Shown here one piece after another: positions 38,706-52,058 of a DNA stretch of 64,000 nt; position 1 is the first letter of the stretch; each line of letters starts with the position of its first letter. Under the pieces are notes generated by a model, which was not told where the DNA came from, did no database searches, and saw only the letters and a list, made by a program, of their open reading frames with translations. This stretch comes from Scleromitrula shiraiana (lineage: Eukaryota; Ascomycota; Leotiomycetes; Helotiales; Sclerotiniaceae). The position numbers were made by a program, and so were the translations under genes. The stretch is taken from NCBI GenBank assembly GCA_028455995.1, contig JABELC010000010.1:186001-250000 (forward strand), written 5' to 3'.

Positions 38706-41226
38706 AGGATGATTGTCAATGTTAGTATAGTGATTTCTATCTTCAAGTTTCTAACGATTGTTAATTCATTCTTTATCCTTCGATTACCTGTTTCTTATAC
38801 AACCACTCTTATTGTTTATTTATCTATTGACATGTTGCTTTTCAGGTGCACTCAATGATCAATGATTTTTGATCTGACATCCTTTTACTCTTCAGACAAG
38901 CGTTGCCATCGCCGTCGATACTGTATCTGTATATCAGAGCAACTGTATAAAAGATCCTTTTTGTATAACATGACACTGGGAATGGCGCAAAAAAGAATAT
39001 TCGAGGGTATAAAACACAGGCTGCTATCATCCGTTGTAGCCAATGGTATTTGGATATTTGGTCTGCGAAATAAAAGTTCATTCATCTTCTTTTCTTCTTT
39101 TCCTACTCAGATGTTTAGGTGATTATTAATTAGATTGTACGAAAACTCTCATTTATTCTTCTACTATGTCTTTCAACCATTGTATTCTTATTTTTGTTTA
39201 CTATTACTATCGTTTTAATTGTCAAACAAAATGTATATTAGCTTTTAGATCATAAGACATGGTTTTATTTTACAAACAAAAATCAAAATAGAAATCATCA
39301 AACATGCTAGCAATCTCCATGAAGTTGGCCTAGTAGTACGACGTATTGTCATCAATTCACTTCTTTCATATACTAAAGTCTATGTTAGGGCATAAGCATA
39401 TAAATCTTTGAAGTAGTTCAAAGATATATCCAAAAATCAATTGATAGGTGGTTTCGTTAAAATACAAAGATGAGTATTTGGTTAAGATGGAGCTTACTAA
39501 ACAGAAATTTTGAATGATCTAACTCGCGAATTTGACCTATGGGATACTCGGTAAATGTTCATTGGCTTTACTAGTCGTTGATTCACTGCTAGTGGCCGTT
39601 CTTATCTAATTCGGACTTAAGTCTTGGTATGTGCTATTATCTGTGCTACTGTCTGTGCTATGGTGGAGAAACTCGCTTATCAAATACTAAATTGACGATG
39701 ATTAAAGGAAGAAGGATACTTCAATCGTACAAAAGGCACATAGAGAAGTACCATGTACCATCGATCATCAGATGTAATAAAAGAATGGAGTTGTAAGATT
39801 GAATCGAATTAATATATATAAAGTAGCCTTAGCTCTGCTAATTGGAATACTACTCGTCGAATGAGAATTATTTATTAAGAAGTTACTATATATGTTTAAT
39901 TGATTAGATTGTCTAGAAATACTGTCTAATCATACGAAAAAAAGTTTCTTCAATGAGAAATAAATGTATATATTGGAGTATAATCATGGATATCTATACA
40001 CTTTCAGCCCTAGGAAAATAAATAAAGATAGTATTTACATTGATAATTTGAAACTACTATAATCCGTGATTGGGTGAAGTTAGTTCCGGATATTGATATT
40101 GACTTGATTCTTTCTCCAATGAGAGAATTTCAATCTACATACTAACTTCATTCATGTTTGATCGGACTGAGAAGCGTAATCGACTCATAAATTATCCAAG
40201 GTGACGAGTAAGGTTGTGTCATCGAGAGGGTAGGGAAGGGAGTTCAATCTAGGGCGATATTATGGTAACACATGGTTCTAGATACCTTATGATATCCCAG
40301 TACCAAAAGATCTAAGGTAGTCGTACTATATGATTGGAGGTTTACGAAAGGTTGAGTGGGGCGGCAAAGAAAAAACTGAGAGTTAATTGGGTGCAAAGGA
40401 ACACGACAATACCCAGATCGATTAAAGCCCGACTTATAATATGCAGCCTGAGCCTGGCACTATAATATGTAACCTGAGCCTGGCACTGTAATATGCAGCC
40501 TGCCTGCGAACGACGCGGTCTGCATGCGAATGAGGTGATTGGAACAGTGAAAAAATAGGATTGATAAGGGAGGAGATGTTTTAGTAGATGTTTATTAGCG
40601 AAGCGAAATACGGAGATTATTGATGATGCAAGACCATCGCCAAAGCAACCTCATCGCGCATATTTCGTGGGGCGCAGTGAATGCATACGCGGGTTTCCTG
40701 CGGCACTATGGAATATACTTGACTGTAAATAAAAGTCGATTGGAAAATTTAGCGTTGATGGCAATGTCCATCCTTCCCTTCCAATCAAAATCAACCCAAA
40801 AAAATATTATGAAGTATCGATGTACAGATGTACAGACGTACACTGTGTAGCATAATGCAGCCATTTGTGTATGCAGGCATTTTCGCTTCTTCACTTTTTT
40901 ATATAAAAATCCAGAGCTTCGTACTTTAATCGTACTTTTTTTTCATAAATATCATGTTCTTCCCACCTTATAGATTCAGATACTACTAACTATCCATCTT
41001 CTCATTAAACTACGTACCTACGAGCATTTTATTCCGATTAACAGATTTTCCGTAACCAATTAAGCAAGAACTTGTATCTTTCAAACATTATAAACCTCAG
41101 CCTCGAATTTCATTAAACCTTTCCAGTCAGCCTTATCGAATTCCACCCCAGTATCGAAAAAAACTCATTGTACTTTACCGTCCTCCTAAACTCCCATTTA
41201 CATCTCAACAATCGATCCACTGAATC
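38706..41226. other. Intergenic between two small membrane-protein genes
   Basis: AT-rich with no supported gene. It contains the 26-bp tandem repeat listed separately. Confidence 0.5.
40435..40502. repeat. 26-bp tandem repeat, about 2.6 copies
   Basis: Copies begin at 40435, 40461 and 40487 (partial). The shared core is ATAATATG..CCTGAGCCTGGCAC. The units are GC-richer than the surrounding DNA. Confidence 0.8.
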
Positions 41227-41669
41227 ATGAATGAAGGAACCATCCTTGCTCTTCTATTTGGAGTGCTATCATCATTCATCGGAGTTGTTAGTCTCGTACT
41301 ATCATACATCACCATCAAAGTTATGAGAAGAGAGCAATTACACTTGCAATTTCTGGGTTATGATTGTTCGTATAATGATTGCCCATCTTGTCACTCTTTT
41401 CCCTAAATGTGCTCATCTAACACCCTCTTCACCACCCAGCATCAGCACCAACTCCTAGTACCGATAGAAATGAGATATTTCATAGAACTTGGTCTCCACG
41501 CTTGAGTCTCCATCAACACAAACATGAACATGAACATTTACTACCCATGCCTAATTCATCTGTACCGCTACCGTTGTCGATGCCTGTATATTCGGAACAC
41601 ATGTATCATGAACCCAATCAATATGATTGGGGAACGAGATTGACGCAAAAAATGAATTTGAGGGTATGA
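41227..41669 (+). CDS. Small single-span membrane protein, family member A
   Basis: 122 aa after removing one intron (41366-41439; branch CTAAC, acceptor CCCAG, donor GTTCGT with GTTATG at 41357 as an in-phase alternative). Residues 1-33 form one hydrophobic span opening MNEGTILALLFGVLSSFIG and closing SLVLSYITIK. A basic VMRREQ follows at the membrane edge. Exon 2 encodes a hydrophilic His/Pro/Ser-rich tail (HQHKHEHEH; WSPRLSL; WGTRLTQKMNLRV). The frame stays open for 75 codons after the acceptor, which supports the splicing. Unspliced, translation would stop after 57 residues at CHSFP. It matches the genes at 38448 and 58596 in the membrane segment. Topology is probably short N-terminus out or lumenal with a cytosolic tail, by the positive-inside rule. 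Function unknown. Confidence 0.6.
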
Positions 41670-44600
41670 TGTCAACTGTTGGAACTGTTTGAATTTTGAA
41701 TGGACGTTTGATTCACTCAAAACCCTTCTTGGGGTGGTGAGATATATTCTGAACGGGCATTCAGGAACTAATTAGCTCGATCTTTTGTTGGAGATGTCTT
41801 GGAGTTTGGGATTTGGCACTTGCTTGAATGAATATGGCTTGGAGTGATGGATGTATGGCTTAGGTATGTAAAGAAGTTTGATAATGATATAGGTGTGGTT
41901 GTGGATATGGGATATGTGACATGTGATATGGGATATGTATATAAATATGAGCATGGGCATGGTAGTGGGTATTGACGGTGCATTCGTACGAAGAAAAGGA
42001 TCATCAATGAATTTATACGTTTTTTTTACTATTGTTGTTAACAACTTACTTGAATGATCCCAACAGGTATGGATATACGCATATGACTTGGGGTTTAAGG
42101 GCGTTTTCTTTTGTTTCGATCGAAGAACTAGACTCGAATCAATAGATAGATTGGTGGATGGTCAAAAGACTATAGTACTTTTGTTCTATCCATCCGAGCT
42201 ACAAATGTATATGTATAAATAATATCGCCAGATTGGTGGGGTGGGAAGATCTTTTTTTCATTTGCAATGAGAATGACTTCATTCTTGAAATGTGAAATAA
42301 AATAGTGATATTATATGTACGGATACCTGGATTTTCTTGAGATTGGTTGAAAGTAAATGTGGGCTGCCCGCTGATCATGACTAAGCAAGTTTTCAGTCAA
42401 TTAGCACCCGCATTAGCCCCCGCATTAGCACCCGGTACAAATGCCTCGGCACTAAGGTAGTCAACGTTATTTTCTTAATATTTAGTTGTTTATTCTCGTC
42501 TATTTGTGTTCATCTTATCTTATCTTATTAATATACATCACCTTGCATATTTGTCTCATCTAAGTCTTAGTACATACCTAATACTTAAAAAGACATCCGA
42601 GTCTAGCAATCATGATATCGGCAGATCTAGATGCTAGTGACTCGAACTAGCATATAATCTAAACCATACATTTGACAATAAAGTATGTCAATAAATATAA
42701 CGGACTCGAATATCGAGTTAATAAATTGAATTAGAGATAGGATAATTCGAAATTTATCGACTCCAACTTGAATATATCTTTCATTCGAAGGAAACATATC
42801 TAATACTATCGGGTCAATACAAAATAAAGCTATAAAATTTCTGCATCACGATTTATATTCATCTAATCGTTCTCAGGTTCATCAATTCAATATACACTGA
42901 CTCAACTTGAAGATACCAAATTTATTCAAGCAAAACCACGAGTAACTAATAAATAACTTCATCAACTTGAAATCCAACCATTAATCCAAAAATCTCTATT
43001 TACATCTGCTTTTCTCCCCCTTTGCTTTCCTTCCACCAGGGGGTCTTCATCTTCATCTTCATTACTTTGTATATCTACGTTCTCTCTCTCACTCATCTAT
43101 CCCTCATATTTTCTCTGAAGTTTCTTCTTTCAGGATTTCAATATCCTTACTATTACACTAACATGTAACGAATCAAAGTATAATTTCCACCTTTCAACTT
43201 CAAACCTCGGATTCCAAATTTTAAACATCAAACTAATATACGAAAAGAGAAAAGAAATAGAAAAGAATAGATTCAACCTTCATTCAATCCCATCAGATTT
43301 CTATCTTTTAAAATCTCACATCCACACCGTGACCCTTATCCATTGGGACTCACATACAACACTAATCTCCACGCTCTCCCATCCCATCCCCTCTGCTCCA
43401 TCAGAGCCACAAGAATAATATATCGAACCAGTCTATACACTTTCCTCATCAAACCCCCATGAATCTCAAATCAAGCAATCTAAAGCAGGGCATCAAGCTA
43501 GATGTAACATCAAGACTAACTAAATATCTATACAAATAAAACATAAACCCAAGTTCGACATTTCTGATTCCAATTTCCCGTTCCAACTTCCAACTTCCAC
43601 CTTCCATTTTCGAATCTAACATCGGATATACAGCATAACATCATAGCCCTAACTTCTTCATATATCCACATACAACCGCCCATTTCCTAATAAACACTCA
43701 TCCTATACATCAAAAGCCCAAATAATAGAAAATCCCGATAACTTTTGATGCAAGTTAGTCGGTTACTCTCAAGAGTCCTAATAGGAAGGAGTTTGTAGTT
43801 AGTTAAGCGAGAAATAAATATTTTGTGTCCTACTAGTAAAATAAATAATATGCATCGTAATGATTATACGCCATATCCCCCTCCTCCTCCTCCTCTTTTT
43901 CTCTTCTCTTCTCTATATCTCATGATATAGTGTCACATATACTTTACATAAATCTACACATTATCGATAAGTTTTCGCGCTTCACGTTCGGTTGTGATGA
44001 GTGGTTTAAGGCTGCGCTACATACATACATACATACATACCGCCCGAGCTCCTTCTACTGGGAGAATCATCAGCACAATGCTGTATCGTTATATTTTTTT
44101 AATTTCCTTAAACTGTACTCTCACGTTTTAAATTCTCTAAGAATGAACTTGAAAGAAGACATGATACCTATCCTAGCGTCCGCTCCTCTCCTCTCCCCTC
44201 CTAATAATCCCCACCGTAATCGCAATCACCACCCTCATTTCCTCCTCCCTGGCACTCAGCCGAATGGGAAAAAAAACATCCCCACTCCCACATACCGATG
44301 ATTCGAACCATCATCACAATTAATTGTAAGCACAACGATTCTCAACCGTCTATCTCCGCCCACTTTTCAACGCCCCATCTACCACCCTCTTCGTTTTCGC
44401 AGGATCGGCTGCTACGTGTAGGAATGCGGTGTTTCATAGACCGGGCCACTTTGGTCCAAGTGCTCGCGGTCTGTGATGAGGGTACTAGTATGTGGTATTG
44501 TATTGTCACCAGGCGCGATGCTATGAGGATATATTAGGAGTTGAGATCGTATGGGTGAAGCTTGCATTGCATGTATGTAGTTATGAGGATAAATGCGGAT

Positions 44601-45301
44601 GGGGAGTTGGATGTATAGGTTTGAGTGGTGTTGGGAATATGTGCTTTTTATTTCGGTCTTTGGTCGGGGTATTAGAGTTGGATTGTTGGATTGATGAATG
44701 GATGGATGGATGGATGAGTGAGGATCTTGGGGTATTAGATGTTATTGCGGTTGTTTGAGCTAGAAATGTACTCGACGGTACGGTATTGACTCGGAGGAAC
44801 TAAGAATGGAGCTGTGTTGCATGTATAAACAAATTCCAACAAGACTAAACTTCAGCTTGCGTGCACAATAACAAGAGACGCTTTGAGGATTTGCTATATT
44901 CTGCGAAAAGTCCGGAGGACTCGCAACTCGAAAGTGTCTGGATGATCAAGGCAGAACTCTATGCTTTTGACTCGGAACTAACTTGAAGGAGCAAAAGTAT
45001 CATCCGAGAGGCCAGAAAATAACCAGTCACTCCAACCCAAGAAAAATACCTAAAGTAACGACTCGGATCCACATGATATCACACGTGAATTTACCACCGT
45101 AAAGCGAAGAAAAAAATCTCCCAACTTGAATCTAGCACTCTCAGGCTCTTATCTCATCCTCAGACCTGTGGGATTTGAAGTGAATGATAATCTGTAATGT
45201 TCAAGTTACAACTTGAATATGGGAAAATTATTGATGTTTATTAGTACTACTATGAAAACAATTTAGTATCTTTTTGATTAAAATAATTCAATTTTATAAA
45301 C

Positions 45302-45333
45302 TTGAAACTTGAACTTGAAAGTTCAAGTTTCAA
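45302..45333. repeat. Perfect 14-bp hairpin
   Basis: TTGAAACTTGAACT, loop TGAA, then its exact reverse complement. The arms are built from the CTTGAA motif that recurs in nearby intergenic DNA. Confidence 0.85.
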
Positions 45334-46552
45334 AAGTTTAGAATTTTTTTTTAATAAAGAATTAATTTTGTTTACTATGATACAATTACGATTACCCCAA
45401 ACTAGATCCTATCTTTTCTGCTGTCATACAAAATCGCACTCGCTTTAAGTGCATTACTAGTAGTTTTGCTTATGATGAATCAAATCAAATTAAATCAAAA
45501 CAAATCAATTTTTCAAAATGTATTCAAATTACAACAAGAGAAAAATAGAAGAAGATAAAAACTAGTGCAGCTAAGACTCGGAACTCCTTTACCCCTCCTC
45601 CCCAAACGGGGTTCGTTAATAAGAAAATTGTCAAGGAAATGGTTGGAGATGTGGAAGCTTAATCATTAATGTGATGTGCACGCTTGATGCTCGAGGCACA
45701 AAATGCTCAATGTATATACTAGTAGTATGAATTTATTCATTCGTTCGTTTATTCGTTTATTTGTTCGTTTATTTGCGAATATTAGTAACTTAAGGGTGGG
45801 AAATGAGAATAGAATACGAGTAGAATAGAAGAAATCAAAACTTATTAGTTTTATATAAGAATTTTCAAGTTGATGCCACTGGCAGAGATGAAGGTATCTG
45901 ATGAGATGAATGTATCTAAAGATTATCAAATGTTATTTGGGAGGTTTTTATATAGCGACTCGGAGTGAGGAATAGTACGATAACTTTATCATATCTACTA
46001 GTATATGTATATATATATACATTTATTCATAAAGAAAAAAAAAAGAAATAGAAAAAGAAATGGAACAGGAAAATATAGCACGTGCCAGAAAGGGATTCAA
46101 GTTTATTCTCACATACTCGGTAACTATATCATACATATTATCTAATACAAACTTGAAGAAAGCTAATTCTAGTACTTAAATACTAGTATATTCTATAATT
46201 ATCTTCAAGTTTTAACTACTACTACGTTCGTTTAATAGACTCGTTTAACAGATAATAGATAATAAATACTAGTAGCTTAAATATATAAAATTCCCCGCTA
46301 TATTCATCTGTCCATTTATTTACCATTTACCATTTACTATTTACCATTCACATCAATAAATACACTACAAACAGATCAGTTAAATTAATCAGAAGTGGCT
46401 GATATATCTAAATGCATGACACTGACACCCACGTGGTGATGAATAATTAATGCATGTATGTATGTATGCATGCACCATCTATCTATTTATTAGTATTTGA
46501 ATAATCTCTAGTAGTTAGTATGTATGGTGTGGTGAGTATGTATATATACATA

Positions 46553-46553
<1 letters not shown>

Positions 46554-46582
<29 letters not shown>
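46554..46582. repeat. (CATA)n microsatellite
   Basis: About seven tetranucleotide units inside a longer ATAC/GTAT-rich stretch. Confidence 0.9.
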
Positions 46583-46584
<2 letters not shown>

Positions 46585-47417
46585 GTATATATACATACAT
46601 ACACATATAAAGACCATTCAATAATACACATAACATCATATCATACCATATTTAGAATAATAGAAATAAGCTTATTCCGAGTCCATATCCACCCACCGTG
46701 ACAAATGCAAGAACTTTGAAAGTAGGAAAAAAGACCGCGGAAGGAAGTCGGTATCATGATGATGATGGAATAGTACTAGTTAGATTGATTGGTGATTGAT
46801 GATTGGATGTTGGTGGGGTTTCAGGAGGGTGGATGAGCGCTTAGGGATTTCGAGAGAGGAGGGAGGGAGGGAGTATTCGTTTGGAGCCTGAGAGAGGAAT
46901 GGAATGGAATGGAATAGAATGGAACTTGGAGATTGGATTGCGGTTTGCGGTTTGCGGTTTGTGGGGGATTGATATAGTATTGGATTGGAATTGGAATTGG
47001 ATTGGATTGGATTGGTTTTGGATTAGTTAGTTGGTTGATATGATGTATATAGGATATGTATATGAGATTGAGATTGAGTACTCGAGTATGATATGATATG
47101 TTGTTTAAATAATATATGTATATAACATCAACAACAAAACTAAACAAAAATATAAAATTTCGTCGAGCGTCGGATATGATATTAATATCGAGTAAAAGCT
47201 GAGCATATAAAACTCTAAAACTATAAGAATATTAGATCCCCGCCTATAGCGAGCGGTGGCACAGACATCAATAATAAAATAGATCTTGTATATATATATA
47301 TAGTGGGGATGCGGTAAGAGAGAAGAATGATGTGAGTTAGTGGCTCGAGAGTAGATAGTAGATAATAGATAGATACGAGTAGCGAGTACTAGTAAATGAA
47401 TTGGGGGAGTGAATTGA

Positions 47418-48353
47418 CCCTACGGTATCACGTATTCAAGAAGCGAACCTAAATAGAATTCAATGAGTTCCCTAAATAAACTTTAGAAAATCAATTATTT
47501 TAATGCTTAGACACACTAAAAATTCAAATACCAATATATTAAACTTGCAATTAATTAAAACTTAAATTTTATATAATATAAATTAATCTTTAAATTTAAA
47601 AATTAACCTCAAATAAACCTCAAATAAACTTTAATTAGATTTTGTTAATTTAAAATTATATTTAAAATAATTTTATTATCGATTTTATATTATAAAATTA
47701 TATTTAAAATAATTTTATTATCGATTTTATATTATAAAATTATACAATTTTTTAATAGATTCTTATTAATTAAAGATTTATTTAATCCTTTATCAATTTG
47801 ATTTAATTTATATAAATATAATTTTAAATTATAAAACTATATTATAATTTTAGATTTTATTTCTTATAAATTAATAATTTTATTATTTTTTAAAAAAAAT
47901 GATTTTTTATAAGAAATTATAGAATTTGAAAATATATTTATATTATTTTTTAATATATATTATTAATAATAATATTATTAATAATAATATTATTAATAAT
48001 ATTAATTTAAATATATTAATAATAAAAGAAATATAAAATTAATCTTAATATATTAACTAAATTAAAAAATAATAAAATATATCAACTATTAATATATATT
48101 AATATATTTAAAAATAATAACACACTAATTTTATATATAAATAAAAATATATTAATTTTATATATAAACTTTATATTAATTTAATACTAAATAGTTATCT
48201 AAAATAAATTTGAATATCTAAATTGAATTTGTATTAATATAAAATCATTTTTTAAAAATCAATTTATAATGTGATTGAAATTTCAATTATAGTGCGAAAA
48301 TTTCCTTCTTTGAATGGTATTCAAGAAATCCCTGAATACGTGATACCGTAGGG
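47418..48353. mobile_element. hAT-like non-autonomous element, AT-rich
   Basis: Terminal inverted repeats CCCTACGGTATCACGTATTC (left) and GAATACGTGATACCGTAGGG (right) match perfectly over 20 bp. TTCAAGAA blocks recur just inside each end. The element is flanked by an exact 8-bp direct repeat, TGAATTGA, at 47410-47417 and 48354-48361, the length produced by hAT transposases. The 936-bp body is nearly pure A/T with a 42-bp internal tandem duplication (about 47652-47735) and no open frame. It is therefore a MITE or a RIP-degraded remnant. Intact termini and target duplication suggest relatively recent insertion or preserved ends. Confidence 0.85.
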
Positions 48354-49700
48354 TGAATTGATCATGATCATGAAGTAAAGTGGTGACGATGATGAGTTAG
48401 AGAGGGGAGAGTAGAAAGAGAGTGAATTAAAGATAAAGAGAACAAGGAGGTGAATTGGGTTGATGGAATAGAAGATTAATTGATGGATGGAATTGATGAG
48501 ATGAGATGAATTGGGGGCCAAAATTAAAAAAATCATGATCTTATGGTTAAGTTAAATATTCAGACTGAAGAATGGATTAATTAATCACCACATGACAGAA
48601 CTCCAATACCTTTATAAGAAATTTATAATCGAACTCATCAATCCGAAGACTCAGAGGTTTGTTCCTCCGATATCAATATCAATATCAATATCAAAATCAA
48701 AATCAAAATCATCAATCATTCGACTCGGATGTCGAGAATAAAATAAATACCTTAGCCCGTATTGACATTAATAAAATTTCCTAAACAGACTGCAGAGTGA
48801 GTCTCGATTTTTTCTTTTTCTTTCTTTAAGCCCGCGAGCCTCATACCGAATGGACTCGGATGGATTTATTTATCCTCGCTAGAGGCTTGCTTGTCTTGGT
48901 ATCACTGATATCCGACCGATTGAGTTGAGTTGAGTTGATTCTGATTTGATTCTGATTTGAAACACACGCTCGATTCAGCGAGGACCTCGTGATGGGATGT
49001 TGAATTGATGGGATTGAGTTTGGGGGTTTTAATGACTTTTTGGGGGAAGCGGTGTATGAGTGGTAGATATTATTATTGTTGTTGATGGTTTATGATTATG
49101 CGTTGTTTTGTTGATGAGTGATAATTGACTGACTGACGATTTGATCAATATTATATCAATATCATATCATATGATATGATAAATTGTCGAATCGTTCATT
49201 CATGATATTATAATACTTAATTAAAATCAATCTATAAATTAATATAAAAAATTAATATAAAATAAAATAAAATAAAATAAAAAAGCGAAATATATTAACA
49301 ATATCAAGCATCATCAATGAATAATATCGGTATCAATCCTTCCGTGCATTAGATGAATGCACGCACATCCGCATCTCAAATAATCCCATCTTTCTATAAT
49401 ATGCAAATCCATCCATCGATCCATCGCATCTATACACTCGCCTTATGCAAAGAAAATTCCAACGCAGTATCCATCCATCCATCCATCCATCCATCCACAA
49501 TAGCAAAAAGTATAATATCGCCACCAAGAGTCGAAAAAATCACGCCCCAAAGCTTAATTAATATAACACTCTATCTAGTGTGTAAATAAAAAAAAAATGA
49601 TTTTCTGCATATCGCCTCCTTTTTACCCTGAGTGGGATAAGTTGGCCAATTAGAACTTGAAGGGAATCTTAGTTGGTGGGTGGTTCGCCGCAATTGATTG

Positions 49701-49825
<125 letters not shown>

Positions 49826-50753
49826 AGCCATGACCGGCTATTATTTTGATACCTTCGATACCTGGGACTTTTACTTGGGTCTTGGTACCTGATACTTGAT
49901 ACTTGATACTTGGCGGAGTTTTACTATTGATATTTTGACTATGAGGAAATCGAATGAGGAAAGAGTGGACGATTTGGTGATAGCTTCGATTATATATATT
50001 GTTTTGATTGGGATGGAAAGCTTTATTATATTTTGAATTGTTAATGTTGTCTTGTATTGTATTGTATTGTATTGTATTATCTTGTATTATCCTTTCTTTC
50101 TTTATCAATCAAGCAAAAAATATTACTTATCAATCGATTACTTTCTTCCAATCTTTCACAAGCAAGTACAAGAGTATTGTTTCCATATGAAGGAACAAAT
50201 CTCGAGTATACAAGTGGTTCCATACAATTGATCTAAAGAGTTTGCTGTGGTTCAATTCTGGCAACGGAGACTTTACGATTTTGATATCATCAATTTTGTT
50301 TCCTTTTATGAGTAATAAGTAGAATACATAGATGGAATTTGAGGATATTATCGAATTCAAAGTTTCTCTTTATTTGTTAGTAATACTTATTTACTTACTT
50401 ACTTACTTACTTATTCTTTCTCCTCAAAAACTTTATGGTTCTAATTGAAATATTGAATTATATCCTCATATATTCCCCACTCTATAATTATACCTAGGTA
50501 CAGATAGGTACATGAGAAAGAACCTGTCGTGCATTGCTTTGTTCTCAGCCCATTCTTCATATAATATCAATCTCATTGTGCTGTGTTTCGATTATAATTA
50601 AGTATCATCATACGGATTTTTACTTTTAACTGCATCATTTTTCCAATTCATTAAAGCGCGTCTGCCTTATAATTTCTATAGGTAGGTACTCTTTTGCATC
50701 AAATAATCATATTTAGATTAGGGTTAGGGGTTTATAATGAGATTAAGAGAGAG

Positions 50754-50802
<49 letters not shown>

Positions 50803-50821
50803 GAGAGAGAGAGAGAGGAGA
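50754..50821. repeat. GA-rich compound microsatellite
   Basis: Blocks of (GA)5-7 separated by GGA at regular spacing, a higher-order repeat of about 16-18 bp. Confidence 0.9.
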
Positions 50822-51187
50822 GATCTAAAGTAGAAGATTTGAGATAGGAAAAGAAAAGAAAAGTATGGTTGTTCGAGATCTATTAAAGTAAAGTAAAGTA
50901 AAGCAAAGCGAGAAGAAACTCATCAATCAATTCATAACTCGCCATATCAATTCATAGATCAAAAATATTCTACGCAAGTAATAATTAGGAGTCAATCAAC
51001 AGCCCAGTCCAGCCCAGCCCAAAGAGTTTTCAAGTGTCCAACACCACCACCACCACCACCATACTACACCAGCACAAACCTCGAAACCCTTGATGAAAAA
51101 AAATAAAAAAAAATTGCTTTACTTTGCTTTGCTTTACTTTACTTCAACAACATTTTCATAAAGGAAATACTCTTCTTCTTTATAATG

Positions 51188-51190
51188 AAA

Positions 51191-51257
<67 letters not shown>

Positions 51258-51259
51258 AA
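51188..51259. repeat. (AAAT)n microsatellite, about 18 units
   Basis: Second uninterrupted copy of the same tetranucleotide motif, about 0.8 kb upstream of the samB/mub1 start. Confidence 0.97.
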
Positions 51260-52058
51260 TTCTATTCTCATTCAAAAAACTTCATCTCAATTAATTCATC
51301 ATCGAATTAATTATCATCGTCCAATTGATTTCTTATTTATATTACCAAAAGGGAAATTTCTATTCGGATTTTAAGATTATTACTAATTTCAAAGCGCTTG
51401 GATCAGTCAGATAAAGTAGACCCGCGACAACGGCCATCAACCTTTTCTTTCTCTTATTATTTCTGCTCTTATTTCTGCTTCCTCCTTCACTTATTATTAT
51501 ACTCGATCCCCAAATTCTCGACTCATTTCATTTCATTTCAAAATCACAACACCACCAACAACAACAACAATAACAATAACAATAACAACAACAACAACAA
51601 CCAACAACAATATTTGAAAGGAAATTTAGATTCAACTCTCCTTAATTATCGAAATTTCATCAAATTCTTTCGAGTCTTTTGATCACTTTAATCCTACGTA
51701 ACACATTGCAGCCGTTTGTGCAATCATTCCGACCTTTCAATGACGATTCTGTGATTCCCTTTCCACCTGGCTTGCGACATCCTTCTCGTTCTTCTCTACA
51801 ATTCAGCTCGCAGTCAACAACACATTACAAACCCATTTCGCGAAAAGAAGTAATTCAAATTTTGAAACTTGGAATTCGATTTCATCAAATAACCTAGAAT
51901 CCATCGAAATTCCATCGATAAAAAACTACAATCACTCTAGTACAATCTTTTACATTTATAATTTGGTCGTGGTAAGGGTTTGCCGCCGAAACACTTTGAC
52001 AACGGGGTAATCATCATTTTCATCGATTTACTCAGTAGTTCTGCGGAACTTTTACAAC

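Larger units (their letters stand above)
41670..47409. other. Long gene-poor, repeat-rich stretch
   Basis: 5.7 kb without a supportable gene. It holds (CATA)n tracts (44022-44040, 46554-46582), GTATGTAT runs, a 14-bp perfect hairpin at 45302-45333, TTGGATTGGATT-type repeats near 46980-47020, and many ACTAGT sites. A B-box-like GGTTCGAATC on the minus strand at 44301 has no tRNA around it. Confidence 0.5.

Noticed and set aside
44290..44370. Possible minus-strand tRNA from a GGTTCGAATC B box
   Set aside because: No A box at the right distance, no acceptor stem pairing and no anticodon arm could be drawn.
50716..50730. TTAGGGTTAGGGG, telomere-like
   Set aside because: Only two units in an intergenic region; no array and no sign of a chromosome end or fusion.
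51398..51897. Frames upstream of samB/mub1 as long upstream ORFs
   Set aside because: They start only with TTG; the only ATG-initiated frame noted in the near leader is the 4-codon one at 51739.
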